The notes: a model not told the origin generated them from the sequence alone. Positions 45,402 to 56,740 are shown, numbered from the stretch's first letter. The stretch: 64,000 nt of DNA from Mallotus nudiflorus (GCA_947683625.1 CANTUR010000055.1:2232501-2296500), one strand, 5' to 3'. Translations and numbers: made by a program.

Positions 45402-47513
45402 TATGAGCACCCAATTTCAGGATGCAATTATGCATGCGTGCGACGAAGCCCCTATGATGAAATTAATCCCTAGTGTCATTATTTCATGATTTAATGGATT
45501 AGATTGTAACGTTTTAAAGCTTAAATGCAAGAATTATAAGTTTTAGGGTTTAAATTGAAAAAAAATCAAGTTTTAGGGTTTTTTTGGAAATTTGAGTTGG
45601 CACGTCAAATGTTAGTCGACATTCAACCAAATAGCAATCGGCATTATGCTAATTTTTTCCTTTTTATTGCAAATTCGATCTTTTTCTTAAGTCTAATTGG
45701 TTAATTAGACATAATTAATAGACGTGCCTCGCTCTATGTGTTTTAAGAAGTCTTTAGACTTAGTTCAAAATAAATCCTATCCTATTTGTGTTTTTAAAAA
45801 TCAAAATCTTAGATGCATGCTATGCAACTAAATCCTGCGTTCGCACAGTAGAGGTTGGCTCTCTGACTTTAAAAGCCGAGGGAGATGTCTGCAGGAGGGA
45901 GGTTTTTTTAGTGGTCTTCTTTTTTTTTATTCTTTTTTGGAGAAAATTATTAAAAAGATGGTTTGATATTGATTTTTATTAAAAGCAATGAAGATTTTTT
46001 TTATTTATGGAGCCTGTAAAACCTAGTTATTTACAGGAGGCCAAAAATCTCAGTTGCTCACTTTTGATTTTTAACCCTAAAAGACCAAATAAAACTGCAT
46101 TCTATTTTAGTCCAGAGATCGTGAAAGAGTCATTCAGAACTAATTCCAAATGGTGAAAATCATAGTTTGAGGGGCCATCTAACTACATCTGAACAACATC
46201 TTTTACTCTTTTCTTTTCTTTTCCTTAATTTTAATTTGATTTCTTTATTCTATTGTTAGTGAGTCATTACTAATTAAGGTTTTATTTTTATTTTGATTAA
46301 TGTTCTATGATGCTTTGGAGGGGAGGTTGGAGATATGTGATTTTCAAGCAGTAACTATTGAAGAATCCATCGAATGCCATAGACTAAAGTTTATAAAACT
46401 CCCGTAGGATTTAGGATTTTTCTATTTCTTTGTGTAATTTGTTCATTTATTGTTTATGGGTTATAATTGATTTTCTTTTAATTCTCTACACTATAGGTTG
46501 TAATAGCCCCAATAGTGGGAAAATAGTGGAATTCTAATTCTCTGCACTAAAATTGATTAGTAATTAAGGTTTCACTTGGTAAAACCTCATAAAATCAATG
46601 ATGGCAGTAGTTAATGAGGTTTCATGAAATTGATTTAGGATTTTTTTAGAAAACCATTAAAATGTATGTTTGATTTATTTTTTTGTGTTTTATTTGTCTT
46701 AAGCTTGATTTTTTATGTTTCTATCCTTTTGGGCCCTAAGGCCATGATAGGTTCAAACCCATTAAATGAAATAGGCTTAAAATGGTTTATGTTAATTAAT
46801 TAAAATCAATTTAGGCCTATTAGGTTAATTTAGACTTAGGCCCATTTTTAGATTAACTAAAATTAATTTAGACTTAGCTTGGCCTATCTGATTTCATTTC
46901 TTTTTAAAAAATAAATAGACTTAGGCCCACTTCCCATTTAAAAACAAATAGACTTAGGTTCATTTATAAAATTCAATTTCTTTAAAAATTTATAGATTTA
47001 GGCCTATTTGTAGATAATTGAAATCAATAGACTTAAGCTCACTAACTAATGACAATGTAGGCCCACCTTTAGTCCATTTTTATTTGTAAATAAAAATTGT
47101 AAATCTTTCAATAAAATTAACCTAGTTTAGACTTAGGGACGATGCGCTTGAATGGAGTTTTTATGTGTGATTTTATTGACTAAATGGCTTAAGGTTAGAT
47201 GGATATTCAAATAGGGTTTAATAAAATTGTATGTAATTAGAGAATGAAGTAATGATTTATAAAGTAATTCTAAATGAACATAAGACTAAGAGAAGTTAGT
47301 ATTATATTCTTAGAATCTCCTAGTTGTGGAGCTAACTTTTTTTTAGAGAATTGAGTACCACCAATCGAATTATCCCAGTTATTACCTTGGGTGGCGACTC
47401 CTCATCTCCACGTTATGACTTTGTGGCATAGTATTGTGTTCTCTAAGGCCCTGATCCTAAACAGTTTCATGGTTGCTAAAATCTTAGATGCGCACTAAAC
47501 CCCATCGTTTACA
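45402..47513 (+). repeat. 3' LTR of the Tat element (subfamily A)
   Basis: It begins TATGAGCACCC and ends CATCGTTTACA. It aligns along its full length with 28917-31042, apart from small gaps, with roughly 90% identity by eye. The same internal landmarks occur in the same order: GTAATAGCCCCAATAGTGGG-like sequence, TAGACTTAGG repeats and the GAACATAAGACTAAGAGAAG block near the end. Divergence between the two LTRs indicates that the insertion is not recent. Confidence 0.9.
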
Positions 47514-48263
47514 TCTGCTTATCTAAAACATTGGCTGCTACACCCTCTGAATAGGTCTGACAATGCCATTATCATAAGGATCAGGTATAGTGCCATGTTG
47601 GATATGTCTCTGCTCTAGCTATCTCGTCTCCTCAATAACTCCCTCCAAACTATGACCCTCTAGTCGAATGCCAATATAAGTTGGGCCTAACCCAATCACA
47701 TAAAGCTCAATTACTTTGGCAACATCCTGCCTCACATCCTCAGCATGTCTCATCAATCTGTAGAACTCCCAAGTATATTCCTCAGCTGATCGATCTCTCC
47801 TATCAATATTAAGTAGCTGCCATATGTAGTTCTCTCTCATAAATGAAGGATAGAAGAATATCATAAATTGCTCTTTAAAACCCAACAAAGTCATTGTGGT
47901 TATGAAGGGTTGGATGGACTGCATAAACCAGTCCTAAGCTGTCGCTGAGACAGATAACTCTACAATCATGATCCTTTGATAATCAGAATACCCTAATATG
48001 GTCTTAGACTCAATGGTGTTAATAAAATCCAGTGCGTCTCCAGTACCATTAAAATGAACTCATCCCACTCTAGAGTATAACAATGCAACATCTGTATCTG
48101 ACATCTCCTGATTCTGTCGCTGAAGCATCTGTTGCACTATGGGCATTGACTGATTAAAAGCTGCCAAGCCTTGACTACTGCCTGCCATGTTAGCTGCAAA
48201 AGTTACACGATATACTACTTGAATCTCAGGCTCTACCTGAGGTTGATCCTGCTTCTGAGCCAT
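47514..48263 (-). pseudogene. Chromovirus 1 gag, N-terminal part
   Basis: The frame 48263-48060 begins near the gag start (MAQKQDQPQVEPEIQ) and continues through QSMPIVQQMLQRQ. The frame 47924-47619 has the gag core: FKEQFMIFFYPSFM, then EEYTWEFYRLMRHAEDV and KVIELYVIGLGPTYI. The sequence from 47620 to 47514 leads toward the zinc knuckle, but the Tat element interrupts it at 47513 and the rest lies at 28916-28640. An N-terminal stretch upstream of 48263 is rich in Arg and Gly. Confidence 0.85.
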
Positions 48264-48573
48264 TGCTACTCTGGATCTGCCCCCACCTCTACCTCTACCC
48301 TTACCTCTAGGTCTTAGGGCAGGAGGAAGAATCTCATCCTAAAATTATTATTCACTATCATCATGCTCTGCATTAGCAGCAAGGGCATTCCAAGCATGCT
48401 TTATTTTGAAAAGATAAGAAAACCACCCAAATTCAAAATAAAACAAGAATGCAAACATAAATAAAAAATCCTAAGGATAAGAAAATCAATAAGTGATAGT
48501 TAACAACCTATGTACCGCAGTAACATGAGAACAAACAGACATCGACAGTCAAAAGCATGAAAAATGAGTCAAA

Positions 48574-48585
48574 GCTCTTATACCA
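48574..48585 (-). promoter_or_regulatory. Primer binding site of chromovirus 1
   Basis: On the minus strand TGGTATAAGAGC lies a few bases after the 5' LTR. It differs by one base from TGGTATCAGAGC, which pairs with the 3' end of initiator Met tRNA and is the standard primer site of plant chromoviruses. It shows that the LTR at 48590-51314 is the 5' LTR of the element to its left. Confidence 0.85.
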
Positions 48586-49113
48586 ACTTTGTCATGACTC
48601 GAACTTAGGGGGCACGTGACTGACACTAGGGAATGGGAAAACTTAAAGCTACATTATCAAATTGAACGCGGAACATTTCACCTTTAAAACTTTATAGTGC
48701 AATAATTAAATCATGATGCACATTATCAAACTGATTTTTCTCAAATTAAATAAACCATGCCATCATCATGCATAATATAGTAATAATCAGTTATACAAAA
48801 GAATATCTCAGTTCATAAATCTCAAATACATAATATCTAAATTAAAGTATGCAGTTATATAATTTCTCTACTACGGTACACGAATACTATTACAAACACA
48901 AACTATGAAGACCTATATAAAATAGCTGGTGAGGAACCTGCTCAGCGTAGGGAAGTAGGTTTAACAGAAGACTCCTAAACTCCTAAAAAAATAGGTTGAG
49001 GGGAGTCAAACCGTACTGAGTAAGTTAATAAAAGAAATGAATGCAATTTGAAAATCTCCTTTAAAATAATTTTTATGAAAATATAATATATTTATAATTT
49101 TATTCAAATCCTT

Positions 49114-49115
<2 letters not shown>

Positions 49116-49168
<53 letters not shown>
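49116..49168. repeat. (AT)n run in the shared LTR
   Basis: An AT dinucleotide run of about 53 bp. The short frame it creates on the minus strand is not a gene. Confidence 0.95.
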
Positions 49169-49170
<2 letters not shown>

Positions 49171-49278
49171 AAATCCATTTTTCCAAGGGAGAAATAAATT
49201 TTCCAATACTTTTAAAATATTATAGTATAAAAACTAGATAGAACCCTAGTCCTAAATTCAAACAGCCATTTGGCTCAC

Positions 49279-49600
49279 TTATATTTAAGACTGCTAGATC
49301 CTACGAGTAAAGCATCACCAGGATGCATAGCCGTAGTCACGTCACTTAATTCAATATCACTAGCAGTGTCCGAGAGCAAAGTATCACCAGACCATCGACC
49401 CCAATGATTTAATAAATATAATCCAACTTTATTGGCGGTGTCCGAGAGTAAAGCATCATTAGACCTTCGGCCCAGTATGAATCAATCCAACCAAATATCA
49501 TGTTACTGGCAGTGTTTGAGAGCAAAGCATCACCAGATCTTCGGCCCTAGTAATATAATCAATGCAACCCAATATTTTATCGATGCGCATACAATCCTGA
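49279..49600. repeat. LTR-internal tandem repeat, 71-74 bp, about four copies
   Basis: The core GGCAGTGTCCGAGAGCAAAG, followed by CATCACCAGACCTTCGGCCC-like sequence, occurs at about 49363, 49434 and 49508, with a more worn copy from about 49290. Spacers contain AATATAATC and CCAA words. It lies in the part of the LTR that is deleted in the copy at 23256-24966. Confidence 0.85.
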
Positions 49601-51322
49601 TGAAATCCATTAGGTAGCCCGTTTTACCATAATTTATTTAAAATAAATGAATATAGATAAAATAAGGAAAATTACAATAAATAAAAATAAAATAAATCAA
49701 CTATAAATTAAGTCACGCAATACCATTTGAAGAATATCGACTTGAATCTCATAAAATCAAATTCATCAAAATTTTGTGTATTTAATTTGAAAACCCGACA
49801 TGTAAATCGAATATTAACTTACAAGATGGATGTGCTGCCCTATTACGTCGTGTCTGACCTCGACTGGTAGACAGAAAATAAAAATAACTATAAAAAATAT
49901 AGAAACCCTAACTTCTAGAATTTCTAAGGAAGACTCGACTTGAACCTAGAATTCAAAACTTAGGATCGACCCGATGTCACGTTTTACAAGAAATCTAACG
50001 AAAATTTGGCAAAGTCTCATCTGTAAAACAGACATCTCTCTATTAACTGTAAAGCTGATTTTGCAAGAAAAACACACTTCTAAACTTCACAATAGCTCAA
50101 TACCTCGGGTTGGGACCCCAAACTACTCAATTTCTAATCTAGGTTCACAATACTTGATAAAAATAAAAATTAAATAAAAATATATTAAAATCCTTAAAAA
50201 TCCACAAAAATAATTAAAATGCCACAATATAATTTATTTAAACTTCAAAACACTAAATATAAATATTTTTTACAATAGTTAATAAAAATCTTAAATAATT
50301 TATATAATTTTATAAAAATCCAATTTTTAAAATATTCAATATAAATAGTCAAATTCACATTTAAATATTTAATTAGTTTAAATATATTATAAAATTAGTT
50401 AAAACCCCATTTAATCACAAAAATAGTAAATAATTTATTAAAAATTATTTTAATACCCTATAAAATTTTAAAATCATTTAAAACATATTATTTAACTATA
50501 TTTTCAACAAAACTACACAATTAACCTGCAATTCCAATATTCACATAATAGTAATACTTTCTCAAAAATTATATAAATTTACTAAAAATTTTATTAATAC
50601 TAAATTAATTAACATAAATTATTTTTATATCCCCCATAATTAAAATCAACTAAAATAATTTAAAATCAATAAATTCTTACAAGAAATATACTATATAACC
50701 AAAAATATAGATCAACTAAAAAATTTATATATAAATCAACCCAAAAAAATTAACCTAATATTTAAAATAAATTCTAGATAAATAAATAAATATTATACCA
50801 TTTAACGAAAAATTAAATCATGTAAATCACTCAATTAACTAACAAAATCAACTAACCAACAACCTAGATCAACCATGAAACCAACCCACAAACTCTAACT
50901 AAACTAACCTATTATCTTCACTAAGAATGGGAGCCAAGAACAGAGGAAGGTGGAGCTGTCGAAGGAGGAGCTATCATCGGAAGCTAGAGCTGCTCCTTTC
51001 TCTGGTGGCTATAGGAGGCGGAGGAGCTGGTGTCACACAAAATGAGGCTAAAAGGAAGGGTTGTTGTTCCTCGCGTGAAGGAGAAGGAATGTTGGATGAT
51101 GATGGCTTCAGTTCAGGCAGCAAAAAGGGGAAGAAGCAAGGTAATGGTGGTGAAAATGGCGATGATGATGGTCTGATCTAGGTAGGAAGAGAAACATAGG
51201 GAGGAAGCAAAAAGAAAGAAAAAAATGGGAAGAAAGAAAGAAAGAAATAGGTGGTTTCCATTTTGACTTAACATAAGATTTTATCTAATAACAAAACAAA
51301 TTCGGGTTATTATATTTTTCCC

Positions 51323-53163
51323 TGTAAGCACCCAATTTCGGGATGCAATTATGCACAATTACGGTGTAAGCCCCTATGATGAAATTTATTTAAAAATTGA
51401 ACTTGGTTGTTGATTTTTTGGACTTTAGGGACTAAATTGCAATGTTTTTAAGGATTTAATTGCAAATATGTCATTTTTTAGGGGTCTTCTGGTAATTAAA
51501 AAAAAATTTTTAGAATCGGCATTGGTGTAATGTCGACCGACATTGCACAGTGCCGATGCGCAATAATTTCATTTTTTAGATTTTTCGTGTATTTTTCCTT
51601 GTTTTTTATTGATTTTTTCAAGGTTTTAATTGGTTAAAAATTCAAATTTTATCTTTATGATTATCTTGTAAGGTTTTTTTAAAATGCAGAAGGTTTGTTC
51701 TAAAATAAAAAAAACAAACGCTATCTGATCATCAGTTCATTCCTCCTTTGGAGGAAGTTCAGTACACGCAGAGTCTGCATGCGTGCGAGGAGGTTTTTGC
51801 TGAGGGATTTTTTTTAGGAGGATTTTTTTTCACACAGACAAAAGATAGATTAAACTTTGATTTCATCTGTTCTTTAAAAACCCTAATTTTTGCAGTTCAT
51901 TTGATGAAGATGATACAACGATTTTTTAGTCCCAGTCCATAATCAAATCAACACTGAGTCAATTTCAACGGAGGATACCGTCTGTGTTTAATTGAACAGA
52001 AGATCCATGGAATGCCATGGATGAACCTGTATCATTTTTTCAATAGTTCTTAGGATTTTTTTTTTCATTTTTGGCATTCTGTGTAGTTATTTTAATTTCT
52101 GGGTGTATAATCATTTAATTTTAATGTTGTACGTAGTTTGTAATAGCCCCAGTAGTGGGAATAGTGAAAATTTTCATTTTCTGTATTTTAAAATTGATTA
52201 GTAATTAGGTTCAATTGGGTAAAAAAAATCAATTAAAATCAATGGTGGCAGTAGCTTAAATTAAGGTTTGCATGTAATTAATTTAGGGTTTTTTTAGAAA
52301 ATCACTGTAATGTTTGTTTGATCTATTTTTTGTGTTTTATTTATTTTGGGCTTATTTTTTTTATGTTTTTGGGCCTCAAGCCCACGTTTAGGTCTAACCC
52401 ACTAAATAAATAGGCTTAAAAAATGATTTAGGTTTTTAAATAATTAAAATCAACTTAGGCCCATTAGGTTAATTAGATTTTAGGCCCGCTTAGTTAATTA
52501 AAATTGTTTAGACTTAGCTCAACCCACTTAATTTCATTTCTTTTAAAATAAATAGTCCTAGGCCCACATTCATTTAAAATAAAACCAAGTTAGACTTAGG
52601 CTCAGTAATTTAATTTTTCTTTAAAATTAAATAGACTTAAGCCCATATCTTAGAAAGACTAAAAAATAGATTTAGGCTCATTAATTAATGAAATGTAGGC
52701 CCACTTTTTTTCCTATTTCACTTGTAAATAAAATGTAGATTTAGCTAACTTATTTAATAAAATTAACATAGTTTAGACTTAGGGACAATGCGATCTTGAG
52801 TGCATTTTTTACTTGTAATTTTATTGACTTGTTGCCTTTTTGGGTAGATGGATGTTAATTAGGGTTTAATAAAATTTCATGTAATTAAAGGATGAAATAA
52901 TCATTTATAAAATTATTTTAAATGAACACGAGACTAAGAGAAGTTAGTATTCCGTATCCAAAATCTCCTAGTTGTGGTGCTAATTTTCTTTTAGAGAATC
53001 AAGTACCACTAATCAAATTGTCCCAGTTATTTCCTTGGGTGGCGACTCCTCATCTCCACGCCATGTTTTTGTGACAGTGGTTAGTTTGTTCTCTAAGGCC
53101 CTGAGCCTAAACAGTGTCACGATTGCTAAAATCTTGGACGCACGCTAAACCTCATCGTTTACA
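51323..53163 (+). repeat. Solo LTR, Tat subfamily B, TSD TTCCC, in a polypurine tract
   Basis: It begins TGTAAGCACC and ends CATCGTTTACA. TTCCC occurs on both sides (51318-51322 and 53164-53168). At 1841 bp it resembles the solo LTR at 34737-36641 more than the LTRs of the complete Tat element. It lies exactly inside the polypurine tract of chromovirus 2, only 8 bp from the end of that element's 3' LTR. Confidence 0.95.
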
Positions 53164-53168
53164 TTCCC

Positions 53169-53748
53169 CCTTTAAGAAAATTCATCCTTGGATTTATATC
53201 AATCTTGAAACATATAAGGGTATCAACTCTACATATCCTTCTCTGTCTCCCAAGTGCAGTCCTCTGTTGTGTGGTTGCTCTATAGCACTTTCACCATAGG
53301 AATCTCTTTAGTGTAAAGCTAACAAACTTGCCAATCCACATTCGCCATGGGATACTCTTCATATGACAAATCCTCACCAAGTTTCACTATATGTGGTTGA
53401 AGAATATGAGAAGGATTAGAGATGTACTTTCTTAACATGGAAACATGGAAAATTTGATGAATCCATGATAACTTTGGCATTATCACTAGTCTATAAAGCC
53501 ACATCGGCAACTCTTGAATGAATCTCAAAAAGTCCAATATACCTTAGAGCTAGCTTACCTTTCTTACTAAATCTCATTACTCCTTTAATTGGAGACACCT
53601 TGAGGAATACCATATCTCTAACAGAAAATGATACATCTTTTCTTTTAGGATCAGTGTACCTTTTCTGTCGACTAAAAACTGTCTTCAACCTCTGCTGGAT
53701 GAGAGGAACTTTCTCGAAAGTTACTTGCACCAATTTTAGGACTGCCAT
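53169..53748 (-). pseudogene. Chromovirus 2 integrase C-terminus and chromodomain
   Basis: The frame 53748-53491 has FEKVPLIQQRLKTVFSRQKR, then VRDMVFLKVSPIKGVMRFSK and KLALRYIGLFEI. The next frame (53537-53319) has HQIFHVSMLRKYISNPSHI and EEYPMANVDWQVC. The chromodomain end lies at about 53330-53220 in another frame (SNHTTEDCTWETEKDM). The arrangement equals that in chromovirus 1 at 25028-25569. Confidence 0.85.
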
Positions 53749-54545
53749 CTGTCTCTCTCCAACTTGTCAACACAAAGATGATCTACACTTCGTTCCATAT
53801 AATGCTTGATATGGAGCCATTCCAATACTTACTTGACAACTTTTGTTATATGCAAATTCAATCAAAGGCAAGGGCAAATCCTATTGACCACTAAAGTATA
53901 TCATACACATTCTTTGTATATCTTTTAATGTTTGAATGGTTCTTTTTGACTGACCATCCGTTTGAGGATGAAACGCTGTACTGAAGTCAAGTATTATACC
54001 CAAAGCCTTATGCAACTCTTGCCAAAAGATTGAAATAAAAGTAACTCCTTTATTAGACATTATACTTTCTGGTACCCCATGGAGGCAAACAATTCAATTA
54101 ATGTATAACCTTGCTAACCTGTCAGTAGAGTATGTCTTCTCAGTTAGTAAAAAGTGAGCTGACTTAGTTAGCCTATCAATTATCACCCAAATAGCATTAT
54201 AACCTCAAGTTGTACAAGGTAATCCAATCATAAAATCCATAGCAATCATATCATACTTCCATTATGGGATAAAAAATTATTGTAACAATCCTAAGGGCCT
54301 GTAATGTTCTAATTTCACCTGCTGACAAGTCAGACATTTGGGTACAAACTCAACAATGTCTCTTTTCATTCCATTCCACCAATATGTATCCTTTAACTTA
54401 TGATACATTTTGGTAGAACTTGAATGAACACTATAAGCAGAATAGTGAGCTTCATCCATAATCTTCTTTCTCAGCTCATCTACATTTGGCACACATAACC
54501 TAGTGCCCAAACGCAAAATGTCTTTATTATCAATTACAAATTCTT
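53749..54545 (-). pseudogene. Chromovirus 2 integrase core and zinc finger, D and E lost
   Basis: The frame 54516-54277 holds the HHCC finger (DEAHYSAYSVHSSSTKMYHK, then YWWNGMKRDIVEFVPKCLTC). The core at about 54276-53800 has the first catalytic Asp (AMDFM), but the second reads SNKG instead of SDRG (codon 54052-54054). The catalytic Glu is Lys, in G-Q-S-K-R-T (53944-53946). The same Glu-to-Lys change is present in chromovirus 1. Beyond 54530 the frame leads toward RNase H but stops at the junction near 54545. Confidence 0.9.
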
Positions 54546-55284
54546 AGGTTTCAAATCCTAATAACAAAAAGAAACTAGCCACTTATGGCTTCAATATTCA
54601 TCATTCAATAAAAATACAACCTAAATGAATTTTAAAATTATATTTACAAGTAAAGAAAGGATGGAGAATTGTTATAAAAAAGCTTTTAAAGATCTTTAAT
54701 GGTGTCCTCTTCTTCAAGCTTCTTTTTCTCCTTTTGTCCTTTTTTATTTTGGTGTATTGGTTGGTAAGATCTTGGAATGAGAATTCTTATACTGAAATTC
54801 AGGGTTGCTATCCTTTTATACCCCCTTCTAGAATGACCTTTCATATTCCCTTGAATTTGCTTTTTTAAAATGTACATATAAGCATGTTCCTTATTGGAAT
54901 CGGATTGCCCACGATCGCTATTGCTTTTATGACCACAACAAAGGGGCCTACTATAAAGGAGTGGCGATTGCTATACTACCACGCTTATCACAGAATGTCT
55001 GGACATTAGGACTACACGGTCGTGCATGCACCATGGTCGCCACAAAACTTCAACACTAATTTTGCTTAGTTTACTTTGAGCATCTTGCGATGGCGCATCA
55101 CACTATGATCCCTACAATACTCCAACTCTGTCTTCTTGCTCTGTTTTTGCTCTTTTTATGCCCATTTTAGCACCATCCACCTCTAAGTTCTACTTTTCCT
55201 TGAAAAATAAAATAAATCATAAAAGTATATATTCCTATTAGTTAAACTAAGATAAATGCAATATAAATCCTATAAAATACGTGT
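54546..55284 (-). repeat. Athila-type 3' LTR fragment
   Basis: It matches 62228-62960 block by block, for example GTTTCAAATCCTAATAA at the start, then AGATCTTTAATGGTGTCCTC and later CTTTTTATGCCCATTTTAGC. The left 640 bp or so of the LTR, present at 61582-62227, is missing. The junction with chromovirus 2 near 54545 is abrupt, with only GG or so in common, and looks like a deletion joined end to end. The right end runs into a TA run at 55285. Confidence 0.8.
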
Positions 55285-55386
55285 TATATATATATATATA
55301 TAGACACACACGCACACAACCACATGTTTCATACGTGAACAAAAAATTTATTAGACTCGTGATATATAGTAAATAATTAATTAAAC

Positions 55387-55417
<31 letters not shown>

Positions 55418-56094
55418 ATAAAGTTTTAAAAATAATAACAATGTTATTTATTTACATAGCAATTTAATATTAACTTAATATAGTTATACTTTATTACAAC
55501 TTCTATAAATCTTTTATTTGAATAATTATATGATATTCCTTCAATATTTTTTATAAATAATTTTTCTCAACTCCAAAACTAATTTCATATTAAAAAAAAT
55601 ATATATATTATAGTGATAATGAATCATAAGATAATAAAAAATTATTAGTTATTTTTATAAAAAATTAAAAATAATAAAAGTTATATTTTCTTTATATAAC
55701 AATTTAAATATTATAATCCATTAAACTTATAATTTATTACACTTTTAGTAAATTTTTATTTGTGCTATAGTACTTTATTTCTTCAATATTTTTAATATTA
55801 ATAATTTTATTAACTCAAAAATTAATTTAATATAATTTTTTAAGTTCAACTAATAATTAAATGATAAATATTAATTAATTTAATTTTAAGTATTTTTTTG
55901 TTAAATTTTATACAAATATCTAAAAATGATAATTATATTATTTTTATTATAGAAAATATACTTTCAAATAAATTATGTGCTCTATTTTTTTATTTATTAA
56001 TTTTTAATTCATAAAAATATATACTTTTAAAACAAATAATATACTTTTCCTATTTTCATAAATTTTATTATTTTGATTTTAATTATTTACTTAT
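55285..56094. other. AT-rich block, no gene seen
   Basis: It begins with a TA run (55285-55302), a CA run and an (ATT)n run (about 55386-55416), then becomes almost pure A and T. I see no coding motif. Words resembling the array that follows (ATAGAAAATATACTTTC) appear from about 55950. Confidence 0.6.
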
Positions 56095-56740
56095 TAAATT
56101 TAATATAATAAGACTTATAAAATTAAGTTATGTAATTTGATTTATATTAAATAAAATATAAGTAGACCGAATTAAAATAGAAAATATATATTTTTAACAA
56201 AATTACTACTAAAATTTTATTTTAATTTAATTTAATTTAATTTATTAAAGATAAAATAGAAATAAACATAATTAAAATAAGAACATACTTTCAATTAAAT
56301 TATAATTATATATTAATTAATTTCATTTTTATTAGAGATAAAATAGAAGTTAACTTACTTAGAATATGAAATATACTTTCAATTAAATTAGAATTATATT
56401 TTAATTAATTTAATTTTGTTACAGATGAAATTGAATACATAATTTCAATTATATTTTAATTAAATTAATTTTTATTAGATACAAAATAGAATTTAAACTA
56501 ATTAGAATAGAAATATATTTTCAATTAAATTAGAATTTTTGTTAGAGAAAAGATAGAAGTTAAGCTAATTAAAATAGGAAACATACTTTTAATTAAATTA
56601 GAATTATATTTTAGTTAATTTAATTTTTATTAGAGATCAAATAGAAGTTAACCTTAACTAAAATAGGAAATAGACTTTCTATCAAATTAAAATTATATTT
56701 TAATTAATTTAATTTAATTTTACCTTTATTAGTAAATGAC
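56095..56740. repeat. AT-rich tandem array, unit about 85-90 bp, about 7 worn copies
   Basis: Recurring blocks begin near 56247, 56326, 56414 (short), 56470, 56536 and 56625, with a weaker one before 56215. Each has TTATTAGAGATAAAATAGAA, then TTAGAATAGGAAATATACTT-like sequence, then CAATTAAATTAGAATTATAT and TTTAATTAATTTAATT. The copies differ by many substitutions and indels. It is followed by a TG/TA dinucleotide run at 56809-56857. Confidence 0.75.

Larger units (their letters stand above)
28917..47513 (+). mobile_element. Tat/Ogre-type Ty3/gypsy element nested in chromovirus 1
   Basis: Two LTRs of about 2.1 kb (28917-31042 and 45402-47513) enclose gag, protease, RT, RNase H, a second archaeal-type RNase H and integrase on the plus strand. 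A long 3' region follows with an antisense gene relic and tandem repeats. A second RNase H before integrase, a TGGCGACTCC primer site and a long 3' region are marks of the Tat/Ogre lineage. Without the solo LTR inserted in it the element is about 16.7 kb. The flanking 5-mers are GCTAC and TCTGC, an imperfect duplication. The interrupted chromovirus gag continues on both sides, which confirms the insertion. Confidence 0.9.
23256..51314 (-). mobile_element. Chromovirus 1 (Ty3/gypsy, probably Tekay-like), interrupted
   Basis: On the minus strand the order is 5' LTR (48590-51314), primer site, gag start, a nested 18.6-kb insertion (28917-47513), gag zinc knuckle, protease, RT, RNase H, integrase with chromodomain, polypurine tract and 3' LTR (23256-24966). 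This order, the initiator-Met primer site and the C-terminal chromodomain identify a plant chromovirus. The two LTRs differ by many substitutions, a missing block of over 1 kb and a MITE, so the copy is old. The 5' LTR is shared with a second element. The bases outside the two LTRs (GTATC at left, TTTTT at right) do not form a target duplication, as expected for a shared LTR. Confidence 0.85.
48590..51314 (-). repeat. Shared LTR: 5' of chromovirus 1 and 3' of chromovirus 2
   Basis: At one side it borders a primer site and gag (chromovirus 1), and at the other side a polypurine tract and chromodomain (chromovirus 2). A single LTR with internal regions on both sides is a product of recombination between tandem or neighbouring copies. 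It is 2725 bp, about 1 kb longer than the LTR at 23256-24966, mainly because that copy lost its centre. It contains a 71-74-bp tandem repeat, an (AT)n run and the same CT-rich leader block (about 51260-50920, read on the minus strand). Confidence 0.85.
51315..54545 (-). mobile_element. Chromovirus 2, 3' part, interrupted and truncated
   Basis: Right of the shared LTR the minus strand holds a polypurine tract (split by the solo LTR at 51323-53163), a chromodomain, the integrase C-terminus, the integrase core and the zinc finger, up to 54545. RT, RNase H, protease and gag are missing because the sequence joins abruptly to an Athila-type LTR. It is clearly related to chromovirus 1 but distinct in sequence. 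Confidence 0.9.
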
